Positions 1 through 5,477 of a stretch of DNA of 5,477 bases are shown here, in pieces (the stretch's first letter is position 1; each line of letters starts with the position of its first letter). The DNA lies in assembly GCA_003978405.1 (NCBI GenBank), contig QNZU01000058.1, positions 1 to 5,477 of the forward strand, written 5' to 3'. The translations under genes were made by a program, and so were the position numbers. The notes below the pieces were generated by a model that saw nothing but the letters and a program-made list of their open reading frames with translations, made no database searches and was not told the origin of the DNA. Source of the DNA: Sulfurospirillum sp. GTDB taxonomy: Bacteria > Campylobacterota > Campylobacteria > Campylobacterales > QNZT01.

Positions 1-377
1 AAACCGCTTATCTGTCCTGCACAAACAGGAGCAAGTAGAGATTTTTTTCTAAAATTTTCTCTTGCATGAATATTTGATATATGAACCTCGATAGTAGGCA
101 GTGATACCGCTTTGATAGCATCAGCTATTGCGATTGATGTATGAGTGTAAGCAGCAGCATTGATGATGATTCCGTCAGTTACTCCCAAAGACTCTTGTAT
201 CTTATCTACTAGTTCACCCTCTAGGTTTGATTGAAAAAAATCGATTTCAACACCACTTTGATCTGCAAAGGCTTTCATCTGCTTGTGAATATCTTCCAAC
301 TTCATCGGTCCGTAAATATTCTGCTCTCTAATACCCAACATATTTAAGTTTGGTCCTTGAATTACTTGTATTTTCAT
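1..377 (-). CDS. aroQ: 3-dehydroquinate dehydratase, type II (partial, C-terminus missing)
   Basis: Cytoplasmic shikimate-pathway enzyme converting 3-dehydroquinate to 3-dehydroshikimate on the way to chorismate. I translated the minus strand from ATG at 377: 125 complete codons, then two bases at the window edge. The type II signature is clear. The N-terminus reads MKIQVIQGPNLNMLG, followed by R17 and the catalytic-loop Tyr22 (NIYG). N73 and H79 lie in INAAAYTH, H99 in EVHISN, and R106 and R110 in HARENFR. These match the active-site residues known in the H. pylori enzyme, allowing for a small numbering shift. Family members are about 145-165 residues, so some 20-40 C-terminal residues lie outside the window. 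The start has a strong Shine-Dalgarno, AAGAAGGA, six bases upstream (383-390). It is transcribed divergently from the menaquinone gene at 444. Confidence 0.97.
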   Translation of the reverse strand, partial: MKIQVIQGPNLNMLGIREQNIYGPMKLEDIHKQMKAFADQSGVEIDFFQSNLEGELVDKIQESLGVTDGIIINAAAYTHTSIAIADAIKAVSLPTIEVHISNIHARENFRKKSLLAPVCAGQISG

Positions 378-412
378 TTTTTTCCTTCTTATGTAATGTA
401 TGTAATAATCTC

Positions 413-420
413 ATTATAAC
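413..420. promoter_or_regulatory. Overlapping divergent -10 elements (aroQ / mqnX)
   Basis: The minus strand reads TATAAT at 418-413, a perfect -10 box that would start aroQ transcription near 406, giving a leader of about 30 nt with its Shine-Dalgarno. The plus strand reads TATAAC at 415-420, a 5/6 -10 box that would start mqnX transcription near 427, just ahead of its Shine-Dalgarno at 433. The two hexamers share the symmetric core TTATAA. Neither side has a recognisable TTGACA -35, which is normal for Campylobacterota. The intergenic region is only 66 bp, so the promoters have to lie very close together. No transcript start has been measured here; this is inference from sequence. Confidence 0.6.
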
Positions 421-432
421 CAATATCTATTT

Positions 433-438
433 AAGGGA
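433..438 (+). promoter_or_regulatory. Ribosome binding site fixing the TTG start of mqnX
   Basis: AAGGGA lies five bases upstream of TTG 444. The next in-frame ATG (477) would delete the first beta strand of the amidohydrolase fold and has no such site, so the TTG start is preferred. Confidence 0.75.
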
Positions 439-443
439 AAAAG

Positions 444-1664
444 TTGAAGATTATAAAAGCAAAATATATTTTGAGTATGGATGAAGATTTTACTCTTTTA
501 AAGAACATGGCTATCTGCTTTGACAAAAAGATCATAGATATAGCAACTCACACAAAGCTTCAGAAAAAATATCCAGATGCCACATTGTTTGATTTAAAAG
601 ATCAGATCCTAATGCCTGGACTCATCAACTCTCATGTTCATTTGGAGTTTTCAAGTAATCGTGCAGAGTTGAAACTTGGGAGTTTTGTCTCATGGCTAAA
701 GAGTGTTATAAAAAGCAGAGATCAACTTTTGGCAAAGTGTGGTACCAAATGTATAGACGAAGCATTAAAATATATATTAGAGAGTGGTACCACAACAATT
801 GGAGCTATAAGCAGTTTTGGTTTGGATTTAAATATGTGTGCAATCAGCCCCTTAAATGTAGTCTATTTTAATGAAGTTCTTGGCTCTACTCCCTCGGCTG
901 TTGATATCATCTATTCAGATTTTTTACAAAGAGTGCAAGAGTCAAAAAAGATGAGTTCAAGCTCATTTATCCCTGCAATCTCCATTCACTCTGCTTATTC
1001 CACTCATCCTGTTTTGGCAAAAAAGGCTCTTGAATTGGCAAAAGAGGAGGATATGGTCGTATCAACCCATTTTATGGAATCGATGTCAGAGAGAGAGTGG
1101 ATGGATAAAGGGGAGGGTGAGTTTAAAGAGTTTTTTGAGAGTTTCTTGCCAAACTCCTCTCCTATGATAAAACCTTTGGAGTATATAGAGCTTTTTAAAG
1201 ATATCAAAACACTCTTTACCCACTGCACAAAAGCCACCGAGAGTGAGATAGATGCAATCATAGAACAAAATGGCTCAATCACACACTGTCCAAGATCAAA
1301 TAGATATTTAGGATGTGGAAGGTTGGAGATTGAAAAATTGCCGGAGTTTCATCTAGCAACTGACGGGCTTAGCTCAAACAATTCACTCTCTTTGTGGGAT
1401 GAGATGAGAGCCGCACTGATGTTGCACTCTCAAGCTCCCATGCAAGAGTTTTCTAAAAGACTCTTAAAAAGTGTGACACTAAATCCGGCAATTGCACTTG
1501 GCTTAAAAAAGGGAGCAATTAAGATAGGCTATGATAGTGATTTTATCTTAGTAGATATTCCAGAGGGCTTGGAAGATGAGGATGATTTGGCTTTGTCACT
1601 CATTCTTGGTACCAATAGGGTAAATACTCTTTTTATCAATGGTAAAAAGTTAAATAGGGATTAA
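444..1664 (+). CDS. mqnX: Probable 6-aminodeoxyfutalosine deaminase (amidohydrolase family)
   Basis: Cytoplasmic metal-dependent deaminase of the amidohydrolase superfamily (cog0402 / ATZ-TRZ type), 406 aa. In Campylobacterota this family member deaminates 6-aminodeoxyfutalosine to futalosine in the chorismate-derived futalosine pathway to menaquinone. What is visible: an N-terminal beta-sandwich strand set (about 1-55), then MPGLINSHVHLEFS with the metal ligands H64 and H66. H209 and E212 follow in STHFMES, H260 in FTHCTKAT, HCPRSN at 281-286, and D307 in LATDGLSSNNS. The C-terminus (about 345-406) returns to the sandwich, with the usual GxDSDFILVD segment. Length is normal for the family. 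The start is TTG, supported by a Shine-Dalgarno. Position next to divergent aroQ matches Campylobacter jejuni Cj0066c/Cj0067 as I remember it. The exact substrate is inferred from family and taxon; other cog0402 deaminases (S-adenosylhomocysteine, 5'-methylthioadenosine) are the main alternatives. Confidence 0.88.
   Translation: MKIIKAKYILSMDEDFTLLKNMAICFDKKIIDIATHTKLQKKYPDATLFDLKDQILMPGLINSHVHLEFSSNRAELKLGSFVSWLKSVIKSRDQLLAKCGTKCIDEALKYILESGTTTIGAISSFGLDLNMCAISPLNVVYFNEVLGSTPSAVDIIYSDFLQRVQESKKMSSSSFIPAISIHSAYSTHPVLAKKALELAKEEDMVVSTHFMESMSEREWMDKGEGEFKEFFESFLPNSSPMIKPLEYIELFKDIKTLFTHCTKATESEIDAIIEQNGSITHCPRSNRYLGCGRLEIEKLPEFHLATDGLSSNNSLSLWDEMRAALMLHSQAPMQEFSKRLLKSVTLNPAIALGLKKGAIKIGYDSDFILVDIPEGLEDEDDLALSLILGTNRVNTLFINGKKLNRD
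740..747. repeat. TGGTACCA palindrome, copy 1
   Basis: In the mqnX reading frame as GGT-ACC (Gly100-Thr101). The ten-base context is GTGGTACCAA. Copy 2 begins 45 bp further on. Confidence 0.6.
785..792. repeat. TGGTACCA palindrome, copy 2
   Basis: In frame in mqnX as GGT-ACC (Gly115-Thr116). Here the symmetry extends to ten bases, GTGGTACCAC. Confidence 0.6.
1607..1614. repeat. TGGTACCA palindrome, copy 3
   Basis: In frame in mqnX as GGT-ACC (Gly389-Thr390). The symmetry extends to ten bases, TTGGTACCAA. Confidence 0.6.
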
Positions 1665-1700
1665 GCTAAAGTATATCCAAAATTGTCCGATACTAACTCT

Positions 1701-3734
1701 ATGAACAAGAGTATAGCTATATCTGTTTTTATATCTGTTGTATCACTTTTGATTGGATGTGGAAGTTCTTCATCAAAGAGTGAAGATACTCGTGCAAACA
1801 CAAGCTCTTTTAACCCAGAAAAAGCCAAAGATTTTGATGGTTATATACTTCAAGAGTATCTTTTCCCCACAAGAGACCAAGTGGTACCAATATACAAATA
1901 CCTCAATAAAGAGTTTTATAAAGAGGAAAAGCTATCTTATAAAATCTCTCAAGACTCCAACTATCAGATAGTAAAACTACAATCACTCTCAAACATCGGT
2001 GGATATGTGGAGTACTATCTGGGTAAAGAGAATGATTCGGCAGTCAATATAAATATCTATCAGGATGAAGATCAAAAAGCATTTAAGCTTGAAAATTTTA
2101 TCCATATAGGAGATAGTGTCACACTAAAAAGTGGAGAGTGCAAAGTTGCCAAACATTATCAAACTTTAAAATTACCATATGATACACATAGTTTTAATGA
2201 TGTGCTGGAGATAGATTGTCCTAAAAGTGTAGGATATTATCAAAAACACAAAGGATTGGTACTACAAAACCGTATTGAGAGTATTGAAGATAACAATCTT
2301 CATTTTCTGCCCGATTTTGGAAAGAGAGAGATTGTAAATGTCGATAAAAGCGGTAACCGTTTTAGTGTGTTAAATCTTGATAGTGCCATAGAGGCAAAAG
2401 TTGATAAATTGTGGAGATATCCATATAATTTAACCGGTCAAGGTATGAATATAGGTTTGGTTGATGGGGGCAGGGTGCTTGAAAATCATGTAGAATTAAA
2501 AGGAAGAGTGAGAAATCTTTCAAATTCAAATTATAGCAAACATGCTACTCACACAGCAGGAACTCTCATCTCAAAAGGAGTCCATCTTCCAAGCTCAAGA
2601 GGCTTTGTAAAAGATGCAAAAATTTATGTTCTTGATTATCAGGAGTCATATTTTGCCGATGCGGTAAAAGAGCTGCTTGATTATGGGGTGCTGATATCAA
2701 ATCACTCATACGGCTTTGAAGGACCCCAAGGGCTTGGTGAGTATGATGAAGACTCTTACGAATTTGATAAAGTGATTTCTCAAAATCCATATATCATTGC
2801 CGTAGTAGCAGCCGGTAATGATGGAAAAAAATATAAAAAAGATAGAGATTTTACCAAATGGTTTTTGATAAAAAGTGGAGCAAATGCCAAAAATGTCATA
2901 ACTGTCGGTGCAGTTGATGATGATAGTGAGCAAATTGCAGAGTTTAGCAGCAGAGGGCCTATAAGGGGTGGAAGATTAAAGCCTGATATCTCACTAGATG
3001 GATACAATGTCTTATCGACAACGGTAAATTTAAGTGATTTAGATGATGATACAGCATATCATAGAATGTATGGAACCTCCATGGCAGCACCAGCAGTTAC
3101 AGGAGCAATCACACTTTTGGCTCAAAGGTATCATCAGATAAATGGTGCAAATCCAAGAGTAGATACAATAAAAGCGATTATCTTCAATACTGCAAAAGAT
3201 ATCGAAAACCCAGGACCCGATTACAAGAGCGGATTTGGTCAGCTTGATGCATATAAAGCTGTCAAGGTGATAGATAGTATGCAACAAAAAGATAACTCTT
3301 TGGTTAAATTGGATTCACTAATCCAAAATGAGCATCTTAGCTACACATTTGAACCAAAAACTTATAAAAGATTCAAAGCCACTGTGGCATGGATAGATGA
3401 AGCCAAAGAGTATAGTGACTTGGTTGATGATATAGATATATATCTTGAAGATGAGTTTGGAAACAGAGTCTATCCATATACACTGGATGAATTTCATCCC
3501 AATTTAGATGCGATAAAAAGCAAAGCAAATCATACAGATCCCCAAGAGCAGATAGAGACGGTATTAAAACCTGGAGTAAAATATACTCTTCATATAATTG
3601 GTACCAAGATTTTGGGATCTAAGGATTTCACAATTGTCTCAAGCACACCTTTGCCAAAACCAGATACAAATATGAATGTAGCTCCTATGAGGGTGCAAAT
3701 TCACGATATTTATGAGAGTATCTCTAAAGATTAA
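1701..3734 (+). CDS. Subtilisin-like (S8) serine protease, predicted lipoprotein
   Basis: Exported serine endopeptidase of the subtilase family, 677 aa from ATG 1701. Residues 1-20 form a lipoprotein signal (lysine at 3, hydrophobic core, lipobox LIGC with Cys20), followed by a Ser-rich linker, so membrane anchoring outside the cytoplasm is predicted. Residues about 35-235 are not a recognised family; they carry Cys147 and Cys173 and may act as a prodomain or binding module. The S8 domain spans about 240-515: Asp255 in LVDGG, His281 in HATHTAG, oxyanion Asn373 in AAGND, Ser460 in GTSMAAP. DGG and HATH depart from the usual D-S/T-G and HGTH, but all catalytic residues are present. Residues about 535-650 look like the C-terminal jelly-roll of KP-43-type subtilases (TVAWIDEA, then DDIDIYLED). 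An in-frame TTG at 1683 would add six residues; neither start has a visible Shine-Dalgarno, and I chose ATG because it gives a standard lipoprotein signal. Probably co-transcribed with mqnX, with no terminator in the short gap. Substrate unknown. Confidence 0.9.
   Translation: MNKSIAISVFISVVSLLIGCGSSSSKSEDTRANTSSFNPEKAKDFDGYILQEYLFPTRDQVVPIYKYLNKEFYKEEKLSYKISQDSNYQIVKLQSLSNIGGYVEYYLGKENDSAVNINIYQDEDQKAFKLENFIHIGDSVTLKSGECKVAKHYQTLKLPYDTHSFNDVLEIDCPKSVGYYQKHKGLVLQNRIESIEDNNLHFLPDFGKREIVNVDKSGNRFSVLNLDSAIEAKVDKLWRYPYNLTGQGMNIGLVDGGRVLENHVELKGRVRNLSNSNYSKHATHTAGTLISKGVHLPSSRGFVKDAKIYVLDYQESYFADAVKELLDYGVLISNHSYGFEGPQGLGEYDEDSYEFDKVISQNPYIIAVVAAGNDGKKYKKDRDFTKWFLIKSGANAKNVITVGAVDDDSEQIAEFSSRGPIRGGRLKPDISLDGYNVLSTTVNLSDLDDDTAYHRMYGTSMAAPAVTGAITLLAQRYHQINGANPRVDTIKAIIFNTAKDIENPGPDYKSGFGQLDAYKAVKVIDSMQQKDNSLVKLDSLIQNEHLSYTFEPKTYKRFKATVAWIDEAKEYSDLVDDIDIYLEDEFGNRVYPYTLDEFHPNLDAIKSKANHTDPQEQIETVLKPGVKYTLHIIGTKILGSKDFTIVSSTPLPKPDTNMNVAPMRVQIHDIYESISKD
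1882..1889. repeat. TGGTACCA palindrome, copy 4
   Basis: Lies in the subtilase gene in a different codon phase (GTG-GTA-CCA, Val-Val-Pro), so this copy is not explained by a preferred Gly-Thr codon pair. Context GTGGTACCAA. Confidence 0.6.
3599..3606. repeat. TGGTACCA palindrome, copy 5
   Basis: Lies in the C-terminal region of the subtilase gene, in frame as GGT-ACC (Gly-Thr). The symmetry extends to ten bases, TTGGTACCAA. Confidence 0.6.
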
Positions 3735-4918
3735 ATCTCTTTTTTAGATAGTACCTTAGCCTCAACTTTTACCTTTGAGTTTAAAAGAGTGATTAGATCA
3801 TCAACTTTTAAACTCTCAAGATCAACTTTTTTACCACTCTTTGTGATTTGAGCTATACCAATTTTGTCTCTGTTTTTTGGATTGTTGCTCTCGTAAGCTC
3901 TGTAAAGATCATCTAAGGTTCTTTTCTTTTGAGATAGAAAAATCTCTATATAACTTTCAAATCTCTCTTTTAGTGATTTGGCTTCAATAAAGCTGTGTTC
4001 TAACTTCCTCTCAAAGGAGTGCTGATCAAAGAGCTCTTTTAGGTGAGCTAAATCTCTATGTTTTTTAGAGAGTAGGTTTTTTGTGGTTGATCCAAACTGC
4101 TCTCTAAGGGTATCAAGATAGATTAGTATCTCATTTATATCAGGTAGGATCATCTCCATTGCAGCTGAGGGAGTAGGGGCTCTTAAGTCTGCACAAAAAT
4201 CACTTATCATCGTATCTATCTCATGACCTACTGCTGAGACTATCGGAGTATTTGCTTTAAAAATAGCCTCAGCTACCACTCTTTCGTTAAATGCCCAAAG
4301 ATCCTCCAAACTTCCTCCACCTCTACCTACTACTATCACATCAGCCCCAATCGTATCAGCCTCCTTTATAGCTTGAGCGATGGAGTTAGCCGCTACTTCT
4401 CCTTGAACGATGGTGTCAAACAGCACCAAAGTTGAGAGTTGCCATCTCTTTTGGGCTACCCTTTTCATATCCTCGATTGCCGCTCCAGTTTTTGAAGTGA
4501 TGATGGCTATCTTTTTTGGAAATTTTGGGATAGCTTTTTTGATCTCTTTATCAAAATATCCCTTCTGCTCCAACTCTTTTTTTAACTGCTCATATGCCAA
4601 GGCTAAAGCTCCACTTCCACTGGGTTCAAGTGAAGTGGCATTGATCTGGTATGTTCCTCTTGGAGAATATAAAGAGATAGAGCCGTGTAAAATAACCTCC
4701 ATCCCCTCTTCGACTCTGAATTTCAATTTTTGGTTATGTGATTTAAACATCACACAGGAGATGGATGAGCTTTGATCTTTGAGGCTAAAGTATAGGTGTC
4801 CTGAACTGTGGTAGGTGACTCTTGAAACCTCACCAATAACACTGATTTGTGAGTAGTGAGTCTCAAGGAGGGATTTTATCTGGTTGTTTAGTGTGCTTAC
4901 GCTTAAAGGTGTTTGCAT
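3731..4918 (-). CDS. xseA: Exodeoxyribonuclease VII large subunit
   Basis: Catalytic large subunit of exonuclease VII, which with several XseB subunits degrades single-stranded DNA to oligonucleotides in repair. From ATG 4918 it is 395 aa, close to the family's usual 390-460. An N-terminal OB-fold (about 10-100) carries IGEVSR and the SSGHLYFSLKD motif. A linker with PKFPKKIAIITSKTGAA (about 131-147) leads into the catalytic domain with GRGGGSLEDLWAFNE (about 198-212), VGHEID containing His232 and Asp235, and DLRAPTPSAA (about 244-253). A charged helical, coiled-coil-like stretch (about 270-335) and a basic C-terminal tail follow. An in-frame GTG at 4933 would add MYNPS. I prefer the ATG because homologues begin close to this point and because the GTG-to-ATG interval contains a TATAAT. 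Neither start has a Shine-Dalgarno. xseB is not in the window. The stop overlaps that of the convergent protease gene. Confidence 0.96.
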   Translation of the reverse strand: MQTPLSVSTLNNQIKSLLETHYSQISVIGEVSRVTYHSSGHLYFSLKDQSSSISCVMFKSHNQKLKFRVEEGMEVILHGSISLYSPRGTYQINATSLEPSGSGALALAYEQLKKELEQKGYFDKEIKKAIPKFPKKIAIITSKTGAAIEDMKRVAQKRWQLSTLVLFDTIVQGEVAANSIAQAIKEADTIGADVIVVGRGGGSLEDLWAFNERVVAEAIFKANTPIVSAVGHEIDTMISDFCADLRAPTPSAAMEMILPDINEILIYLDTLREQFGSTTKNLLSKKHRDLAHLKELFDQHSFERKLEHSFIEAKSLKERFESYIEIFLSQKKRTLDDLYRAYESNNPKNRDKIGIAQITKSGKKVDLESLKVDDLITLLNSKVKVEAKVLSKKEI

Positions 4919-4924
4919 AGAGGG

Positions 4925-4930
4925 ATTATA
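4925..4930 (-). promoter_or_regulatory. Candidate xseA -10 box (leaderless option)
   Basis: A perfect TATAAT on the minus strand ends six bases before ATG 4918, so transcription would begin at or next to the A of that codon. No TTGACA lies upstream, only T-rich sequence. It competes with a second candidate promoter at 4946-4975. Confidence 0.4.
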
Positions 4931-4945
4931 CACTCAGAAGATAAA

Positions 4946-4975
4946 AGTATATTATTCCCTCATTGAAAAACTCAA
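4946..4975 (-). promoter_or_regulatory. Alternative xseA promoter
   Basis: On the minus strand, TTGAGT (4975-4970, 4/6 to the -35 consensus) is separated by 18 bp from TATACT (4951-4946, 5/6 to the -10 consensus). It would start transcription near 4939, giving a leader of about 20 nt that still lacks a Shine-Dalgarno. Its -35 directly abuts the Fur box at 4977. Confidence 0.4.
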
Positions 4976-4976
4976 A

Positions 4977-4996
4977 GATAATGAAAATGATTTTCA
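4977..4996. promoter_or_regulatory. Fur box (iron-responsive operator)
   Basis: TGAAAAT-G-ATTTTCA (4982-4996) is a perfect 7-1-7 inverted repeat. It differs from the classical TGATAAT-N-ATTATCA Fur operator only at the fourth base of each half. Read as hexamers it is GATAAT-GAAAAT-G-ATTTTC (4977-4995), the tandem arrangement typical of Fur sites. It lies between the divergent xseA and porin genes. The porin is the likelier target, as outer-membrane uptake genes are common Fur regulon members. Fur binding is inferred from the motif. Confidence 0.75.
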
Positions 4997-5025
4997 ATTT
5001 AATAAATAATTAAGCTTATATCTTT

Positions 5026-5031
5026 TATAAT
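5026..5031 (+). promoter_or_regulatory. Porin promoter -10 box
   Basis: A perfect TATAAT with predicted transcription start near 5038, leaving a leader of about 24 nt that contains the Shine-Dalgarno. No recognisable -35; the upstream sequence is AT-rich. Relative to this start the Fur box lies at about -61 to -42. Confidence 0.6.
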
Positions 5032-5050
5032 CTCATTTTAATTTAGTAAA

Positions 5051-5055
5051 AAGGA
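5051..5055 (+). promoter_or_regulatory. Ribosome binding site for the porin GTG start
   Basis: AAGGA six bases upstream of GTG 5062. No in-frame ATG precedes the signal peptide, so this site sets the start. Confidence 0.75.
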
Positions 5056-5061
5056 TAAAAA

Positions 5062-5477
5062 GTGTTAAAAGTTTTTGCTTTGTCGTTAGTTTTGTCTAGC
5101 TATATTCTAGCTCAAAACATTGATGCAAAAGGTGAATTTAGAGTAGGGTATCAACACCAAGAAGATGATGATCTTTCCATTGGTGGTGGCATCGAAGTGT
5201 CAAAGAATGTAGCCAAAAATCTAAAAGTAAATATCGGCTTTCATACTACAAACCATCTCTTTGGACTTCATGATTCAAGTGGAATACCCTTTTTTGACTC
5301 AAATGCTAAAAGTTACTCGATACTAGATATTGCAAATTTGGACTTTAGTGTAGAAAACACTCGCCTGATCTTAGGTCGTCAAGACTTAGAAACTCCATTT
5401 ATCAACGGTGATGATGTCGGGATGATAGCTTCAAGGTATGAAGCATATACCATTACAAATAGAGATTTTCAAGATAT
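5062..5477 (+). CDS. OprD-like outer-membrane porin (partial, N-terminal part)
   Basis: Start of an outer-membrane beta-barrel channel, probably of the OprD/Opr porin family; 138 codons are present and the gene continues past the window edge (family length is usually about 400 aa or more). I translated it from GTG 5062. Residues 1-17 form a signal peptide (MLKVFALSLVLSSYILA, predicted cleavage before QN). Then come alternating beta-strand segments (GEFRVGYQHQ, SIGGGIEVS, NLKVNIGFHTT). The most diagnostic piece is LILGRQDLETPFINGDD at about 103-118, followed by MIASRYEAYTI. It matches the OprD-family GRQ-x-LDTP-x-x-N-x-D-x-R-x-x-P-x-x-(F/Y)EA pattern. Transported solute cannot be read from the sequence. 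An upstream Fur box suggests iron-dependent expression. Other Campylobacterota outer-membrane channels such as MOMP-like porins are the alternative. Confidence 0.8.
   Translation, partial: MLKVFALSLVLSSYILAQNIDAKGEFRVGYQHQEDDDLSIGGGIEVSKNVAKNLKVNIGFHTTNHLFGLHDSSGIPFFDSNAKSYSILDIANLDFSVENTRLILGRQDLETPFINGDDVGMIASRYEAYTITNRDFQD

Noticed and set aside
391..406. Direct repeat ATGTAAT at 391-397 and 400-406
   Set aside because: Two copies 9 bp apart in AT-rich intergenic DNA could be an operator, but the sequence is simple and matches no regulator I can name.
1004..1282. Antisense open frame within mqnX
   Set aside because: It lies opposite a well-conserved enzyme, has no Shine-Dalgarno, and its translation has no recognisable domain. 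The same applies to the antisense frames inside the subtilase (2566-3287) and the frame opposite xseA (4410-4775).
1670..1694. Possible hairpin AGTAT...ATACT after mqnX
   Set aside because: A 5-bp AT-rich stem with a 15-base loop and no T run is too weak for a terminator.
1753..1971. Second plus-strand frame inside the subtilase N-terminal region
   Set aside because: It overlaps the lipoprotein and N-terminal module coding sequence in another phase, with low-complexity Lys-rich translation and no ribosome binding site.
3723..3748. Possible terminator hairpin TCTAAA...TTTAGA between the convergent genes
   Set aside because: The stem is six AT-rich pairs and would include the T run itself, so it is not a credible intrinsic terminator.
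5011..5018. Palindrome TAAGCTTA in the porin leader region
   Set aside because: Only eight bases, not repeated elsewhere in the window, and it does not extend the Fur motif.
1..5477. Mobile element, CRISPR array, tRNA or riboswitch
   Set aside because: No transposase-like coding, terminal inverted repeats, regularly spaced repeats, tRNA-like cloverleaf or long structured leader was seen. All intergenic gaps are under 150 bp.

Overview
This window looks like a chromosomal segment of a Campylobacterota (Epsilonproteobacteria) bacterium. A free-living Sulfurimonas/Sulfuricurvum-like genus is my guess, but genus cannot be fixed from sequence alone. The evidence is the low GC (roughly 35%), compact gene packing, AT-rich promoters with TATAAT-like -10 boxes and no good -35, a futalosine-pathway menaquinone enzyme, and a type II dehydroquinase next to it. 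From memory, Campylobacter jejuni has the same divergent pair (Cj0066c aroQ / Cj0067 amidohydrolase).

Layout: (1) 1-377, minus strand: the first 125 codons of aroQ, running off the left edge. (2) 378-443: a 66-bp divergent promoter region in which the two -10 elements overlap on one symmetric TTATAA core. (3) 444-1664, plus: a probable 6-aminodeoxyfutalosine deaminase of the menaquinone pathway (mqnX type), starting at TTG with a clear Shine-Dalgarno. (4) 1701-3734, plus: a lipoprotein-anchored subtilisin-family (S8) protease, only 36 bp downstream and probably co-transcribed. (5) 3731-4918, minus: xseA, the exonuclease VII large subunit, convergent with the protease and overlapping its stop codon. 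(6) 4919-5061: a divergent regulatory region with a nearly ideal Fur box. (7) 5062-5477, plus: the first 138 codons of an OprD-like outer-membrane porin, running off the right edge.

How the parts relate: aroQ (shikimate/chorismate) and mqnX (chorismate-derived menaquinone) act on connected pathways and share a divergent promoter, which is biologically sensible. The subtilase has no evident functional link to them beyond the transcription unit. The porin is predicted to be iron-responsive through Fur, and the same Fur box sits just upstream of a candidate xseA promoter.

The most unexpected sequence-level signal is an 8-bp palindrome, TGGTACCA. It occurs five times within 2.9 kb (740-3606), against about 0.06 expected by a simple base-composition estimate, and it is used in two reading frames. 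I saw no mobile element, CRISPR array, tRNA or rRNA. Apart from the TGGTACCA cluster and the unusual protease, I do not see a convincing new multi-gene system here.
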